From contig CATNEN010000038.1 of the NCBI GenBank assembly GCA_950097015.1, forward strand, positions 22,568,001 through 22,632,000: a stretch of 64,000 nt of DNA, given 5' to 3'. Positions 59,601-64,000 of the stretch are shown here, piece by piece. The stretch comes from Macrostomum hystrix. Its lineage: Eukaryota > Platyhelminthes > Macrostomidae. Made by a program: the position numbers and the translations under genes. Each line of letters starts with the position of its first letter. The stretch's first letter is position 1. The notes beneath the pieces were generated by a model. That model had not been told where the DNA came from. It did no database searches and saw only the letters and a list, made by a program, of their open reading frames with translations.

Positions 59601-62300
59601 ACCAGACAGACACAGATTGCCACACAGACACAGATTGCCACACAGACACAGATTACCACACAGGCACAGATTACCACACAGACACAGATTACCACACAGA
59701 CACAGATTACCACACAGACACAGATTACCACACAGACACAGATTACCAGACAGACAGACACAGATTACCACACAGACACAGAATACCACACAGACACAGA
59801 TTACCACACACACAGATTACCACACAGACACAGATTACCACGCAGACACAGATTACCACACAGACACAGATTACCACACAGACACAGATTACCAGACAGA
59901 CAGACACAGATTACCACACAGACACAGATTACCACAAAGACACAGATTACCACAAAGACACAGATTACCACACAGACACAGATTACCAGACAGACAGACA
60001 CAGATTACCACAAAGACACAGATTACCACACAGACACAGATTACCAGACAGACAGACACAGATTACCACACAGACACAGATTACCACAAAGACACAGATT
60101 ACCACAAAGACACAGATTACCACAAAGACACAGATTACCACACAGACACAGATTACCAGACAGACAGACACAGATTACCACAAAGACACGGATTACCACA
60201 CAGACACAGATTACCACAAAGACACAGATTACCACACAGACACAGATTACCACAAAGACACAGATTACCACAAAGACACAGATTACCACACAGACACAGA
60301 TTACCACACAGACACAGATTACCAGACAGACAGACACAGATTACCACACAGACACAGATTGCCACACAGACACAGATTACCACACAGACACAGATTGCCA
60401 CACAGACACAGATTACCAGACAGACACAGATTACCACAAAGACACAGATTACCAGACAGACACAGATTGCCACACAGACACAGATTGCCACACAGACACA
60501 GATTACCACACAGACACAGATTACCAGACAGACACAGATTACCACAAAGACACAGATTACCACACAGACACAGATTACCAGACAGACAGACACAGATTAC
60601 CACACAGACACAGATTACCACACAGACACAGATTACCACACAGACACAGATTACCACACAGACACAGATTACCACACAGACACAGATTACCACACAGACA
60701 CAGATTACCAGACAGACAGACACAGATTACCACACAGACACAGATTACCACACAGACACAGATTACCACACAGACACAGATTACCAGACAGACAGACACA
60801 GATTACCACACAGACACAGATTACCACACAGACACAGATTACCACACAGACACAGATTACCACACAGACACAGATTACCAGACAGACAGACACAGATTAC
60901 CACACAGACACAGATTACCACACAGACACAGATTACCAGACAGACACAGATTACCACACAGACACAGATTACCACACAGACACAGATTACCACACAGACA
61001 CAGATTACAAGACAGACACAGATTACCAGACAGACAGACACAGATTACCACACAGACACAGATTGCCACACAGACACAGATTGCCAGACAGACAGACACA
61101 GATTGCCACACAGACACAGATTGCCAGACAAACAGACTCTTGAGGCACTCACCGGCCTGGCCACGGGACCGGCCCTCAGTGCCTGATTCTCTCGCTCAGC
61201 CTTCTGCAGGCTGATGTTAGCCTGTTGCAGCTGAGCAGTGAGCCGGTCAATCTCGCCTCGACTGGCCCAGTCTGAGGTGGCGCGGTGCTCAATAGCTGAC
61301 TCGCTAGCGGCAACCGCACCGTCGTTGCTAGCCGCCTGGGGATGCTGTACAGGCTGCTCGTACTCGCTGAGGCCGCCGCCGCCGCCGTACATCTGATTCT
61401 GAGGCTGCTGCTTACGCATTCGACGCGTGTGATCCAGAGCCTGGCAGAACTGCTCAACAAACCTTAGTAGCCATTCGAAAAATAATCAAATTATTAGTCT
61501 TTAAACTTTTTTGTACATAGGAAGCTTTTGATTTTACTGATTCACAATCTAAATTAGGCCTAAGATCTAGCAAGGTCTAAATCTAAATTACTATATTAAG
61601 AATCCTAAATTAAGTCACGATTTAATTAAATTAAATTAAATCACGGGGGTGAGTGGGGGCGCAGGTGCAGAGAGAAGGCTTGGGGGCTTGTCATACAATT
61701 TACAACCTTGAGGGCCAACCTAAAAGGCACAGTGGGAGTGCACACTGCCTGACGATGAGAAAGTCAGGGCAGATGTACACACCTTGAGTGAGCGTGTGCC
61801 TGCGTACGGTATCTGTGTGCGTGTGTGCTCAGTAGTCAGCGAAAAGGGGAGAACTGTATCGTATCACCAAATTATGTGCCATTGCATGCAGCACTACTGT
61901 AATAATTCTTATTATTTATTCACCTTTAACACACACCTAAATTTTAATCCTTATCTTCAAGTTCAGTAATACTTCAAAAATGTTTTTAACACACCTGTCA
62001 AGATCCGCTTCATTAGCAAAGCCCAGGCCATAGACAGTGCCAGAATTGGTATCGGCCCATTGTCCAAACTTTTGTGAAGTCTTCTTAAATGACATTTTCT
62101 CTGTCATAATGCTGTTAATTGGCATTTTTTTACTCGGATCCTGCGCTGCGTCGTCTATGCTTAAAATTCGATATTGCTCGCGAATTCGATCGAAAAAGAA
62201 TGACACCTTGATTGCCTGAGTACTGGCTGGCAACCAGGTCTTCTTTGTTCTCGGATCAATAGTGAACACATGTGCATTGCATGTGTAGATCGGGGACTCC
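56685..62300 (-). CDS. homer: Homer scaffold protein (EVH1 plus C-terminal coiled coil)
   Basis: Four minus-strand exons join in frame: 62300-61995, 61462-61153, 57026-56961 and 56855-56685, about 283 residues without the first exon. The first exon, expected to give only Met-Gly as in known Homer genes, is not found and probably lies beyond the window. The EVH1 domain is unmistakable: ESPIYTCNAHVFTIDPRTKK, FFFDRIREQYRILSID, MSFKKTSQKFGQWAD, GTVYGLGFANEADL, continuing across the splice (R|FVEQFCQALDHTRRMRKQQ). This domain binds PPxxF ligands such as group I mGluRs, Shank and IP3/ryanodine receptors. A Gly-rich linker leads to heptads EIDRLTAQLQQANISLQKAE, then RVAQLEKENFMLKTRIK and QLEDTVSQLDQQLKEV, and the protein ends GAGHVKY. 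The coiled coil drives multimerisation in the long forms. It is shorter than vertebrate long Homers (about 350-366 residues). Confidence 0.92.
57195..61137. repeat. 18-bp-based minisatellite filling the Homer intron, 3.9 kb
   Basis: About 215 copies of ACACAGATTACCACACAG, with a 22-bp variant containing an extra CAGA (GATTACCAGACAGACAGA) and CAAAGACACAG, GATTGCC and GATTACAAG variants. A marker block, ACACCGATTATTAGACAG, recurs near 57640, 58030, 58655 and 59095, showing higher-order duplications. The array occupies almost all of intron 57027-61152, ending about 15 bp from the donor. Frames of up to 657 codons on the plus strand are spurious. Confidence 0.97.
61665..61800 (+). mobile_element. 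tRNA-derived SINE, copy C (5'-truncated), in Homer intron
   Basis: It matches the body of the copy at 51690-51935: AGAGAAGGCTTGGGGGCTTG, CTTGAGGGCCAACC and CTGACGATGAGAAAGTCAGG, in that order. The tRNA-like head is missing. It lies in intron 61463-61994, antisense to Homer. Confidence 0.75.
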
Positions 62301-63580
62301 CTAATTATTGGAGGTTGAAGAACTTGGTACATGTCTCTCAGTTAATATTCTGCTATTATGTACACTATTTCACACTTCAGTGTGACTTCACAGTTATATA
62401 CATTAACTTTGGAAAATGTTGGCATAGTCTCTTTTACCTCAATTTAAGCCTACTCAATCAAATACAAAAATATTTTAAAGCTAAATTTAATTATAATGTT
62501 TGCTTCAAAACTTCTTTCAACCATAGCCAGCTAGGTTATCGTATGCAAAGAGTGAGTGATAAAAACATTTGTTAGTTAGCTAAGTTTCTTTTAAAGGCAT
62601 AAAATACACTTTTAAACTGTTATAACTTTGGCAATTTCTTTCTAAGGACTATTATACTACAAAACTGACTTATTTGTTTTAACAAAGCTTATAGCTAGCT
62701 AGATAAAGGGTAGGCAATTAGTACTGTAATATGTTGGTATCTTAATTAGTAAGATTATATGTTTTTTATAGTCAATGATAACAGAAAAAAGTATTACTAA
62801 AAATATGAACTTTTTGTCTAAAAATACATTTTTTGAAGTATAAATTTACAGCTTTTAATAGCTTTGATTTTTATGCTTTTAAGTGTTACTTAATTTTTTC
62901 AATATCTCTAGCTTTTAAGCACTTTTTACTAAGTAAAATTGCAAAAATGATCATGAAATACATTTACATAGCAAGAGACAAGCTATGAGTAATGGCTTAT
63001 CAAAATTATCCAATTTTTCTAAATAAATATCCTGATTGGGTTTGCCTGATAAAATACTTGGATACTTGAATACTTAAAACATATTTATTGATTTTAGCTT
63101 GCTACTAACAAATCAACAGAATTACTAAACAGTAATCTTAGTCTTCTCAGATCATTATTTTGATATATGTAATATAGATGCATATTAATATTGATACACC
63201 AAAATATAAGCAGTAATTGTCTAAATATTTAAGATTTGTTACAAACCAAGATTTAATGACAATATAAAGTTATAAAGTTAATGTTCATTCTTTTGCTGAT
63301 CAGCAAAATTTTTATTTCTTTTTGTTCATTATGATTCATTAGCTAGCTTATGAAACATCAAATCTTAGGCCCATAAAAAATTTCTGGTCTGTTCGTCTAC
63401 TGCCATCTCATCTGCTATTAACTTGTCTTAAAAAGAATCTTTGTACAAACTTGTCTGCCATAAAGACATTAAAATCAAGTTGTCTGCTATGGCTTTTATC
63501 ATTGAAAAATGATAGACTGTATTGCCATGATGAGTTAAATAAGTGTATGCCAGGGAAGCTTGTGAAAATCTGGTTTGGTA
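62301..63580. other. AT-rich DNA, probable Homer intron 1
   Basis: Unique, strongly AT-rich sequence with no supported exon on either strand. No ATGG followed by a donor, as needed for Homer exon 1, was seen. An uninterrupted upstream reading of exon 2 (from Met at 62332) is possible but less likely than splicing at 62300. Confidence 0.4.
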
Positions 63581-63582
63581 CC

Positions 63583-63998
63583 TGGACACTTTGTTATCTT
63601 ACAACTTTGTCATCCAGATGACAATCTGTCCAATATCTCAAAGGGTGGATAACAAAGAGACTTAGACTTGTGGACACTTTGTTATATATAAAACAATTTT
63701 TTTCAAAGTTAGAACAGAACCACCCCTCCACACATCATGTTGGTACCTGTCTTTCAACTCTTATAGTGAAATCAGTTTTTTCAAAACAAATTTCCCTCAC
63801 TTTATTCCAAACGAAGCAAGCACAAAAGTACCTCCATATCCATATCCCACCCTTCAAGTTTTCACATCTATATCAAGTTGTACATGTATGTAGAAGCATC
63901 CGTTAATTGAGTCTACCAACTACAATGCTTGGATTATTAGTAGATTATGAACTGACCAAACTTTAAAGCAAGCCAATTGGCTGGATAACAAAGTGTCC
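63583..63998. mobile_element. Possible MITE-like element with 15-bp inverted ends
   Basis: GGACACTTTGTTATC at 63583-63597 faces its exact reverse complement GATAACAAAGTGTCC at 63984-63998. A further copy, GGACACTTTGTTATA, occurs near 63675, with related GGATAACAAAGAG near 63648. The spacing of about 416 bp fits a small non-autonomous DNA transposon, but no target-site duplication is clear. Confidence 0.35.
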
Positions 63999-64000
63999 TA

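Noticed and set aside
57187-61186. Several His/Arg/Asp/Thr-repeat frames up to 657 codons and Cys/Val/Leu-repeat frames on the minus strand
   Set aside because: They come from the 18-bp-based array in the Homer intron and overlap in all frames.

Overview
This is a repeat-dominated window from an animal nuclear genome. It carries five spliced protein-coding genes with GT-AG introns, one GC-AG intron and metazoan-type proteins: a Homer scaffold protein, a HAX1-like protein and a TSNAXIP1-like EF-hand protein. Exons are GC-rich at third positions and the intergenic DNA is AT-rich. I see no operons or ribosome-binding sites. An invertebrate is most likely, but I cannot fix the phylum from the sequence.

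Layout. 1-6071 (+): 3' part of the TSNAXIP1-like gene, whose introns hold 15-, 16- and 21-bp minisatellites. 7020-10735: a 3.7-kb array of a 20-bp unit lying tail-to-tail between two genes. 11189-15301 (-): a five-exon gene for a 275-residue protein I do not recognise, starting MGNIC, with a 42-bp array in one intron and a 2.3-kb 21-bp array in another. 15788-28789 (-): two head-to-tail Helitron-type elements. 28790-33332: a 2-kb 15-bp array and a two-exon coiled-coil gene. 33333-48859 (+): three head-to-tail Helitron-type elements. 49200-51240: a 41-bp and a 20-bp telomere-like array. 51640-51960: a tRNA-derived SINE. 52088-52819 (-): HAX1-like exon. 53490-56090: two related 24-bp arrays. 56685-62300 (-): Homer, whose EVH1 half and coiled-coil half are separated by a 4.1-kb intron almost filled by an 18-bp-based array. 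62301-64000: AT-rich DNA with a possible inverted-repeat element at the right edge.

The most unusual structure is the set of five Helitron-type elements. Each shows a 5' TC start, a 3' hairpin and a terminal CTAG, and each pair within a group abuts exactly as CTAG|TC. One group has two copies on the minus strand and the other has three copies on the plus strand, with 5' ends facing each other across a host gene. All five carry the same two minisatellites as cargo (an 18-bp and a 23-bp unit), which occur nowhere else in the window. F1 to F3 look like a young macrosatellite with units of 4.6, 4.7 and 6.2 kb.

A second pattern is that most of the otherwise different minisatellites share a GATTC or GATTA core. 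Roughly four fifths of the window is tandem repeat or mobile DNA. The very long open frames inside the arrays arise from unit lengths divisible by three and are not supported as genes.
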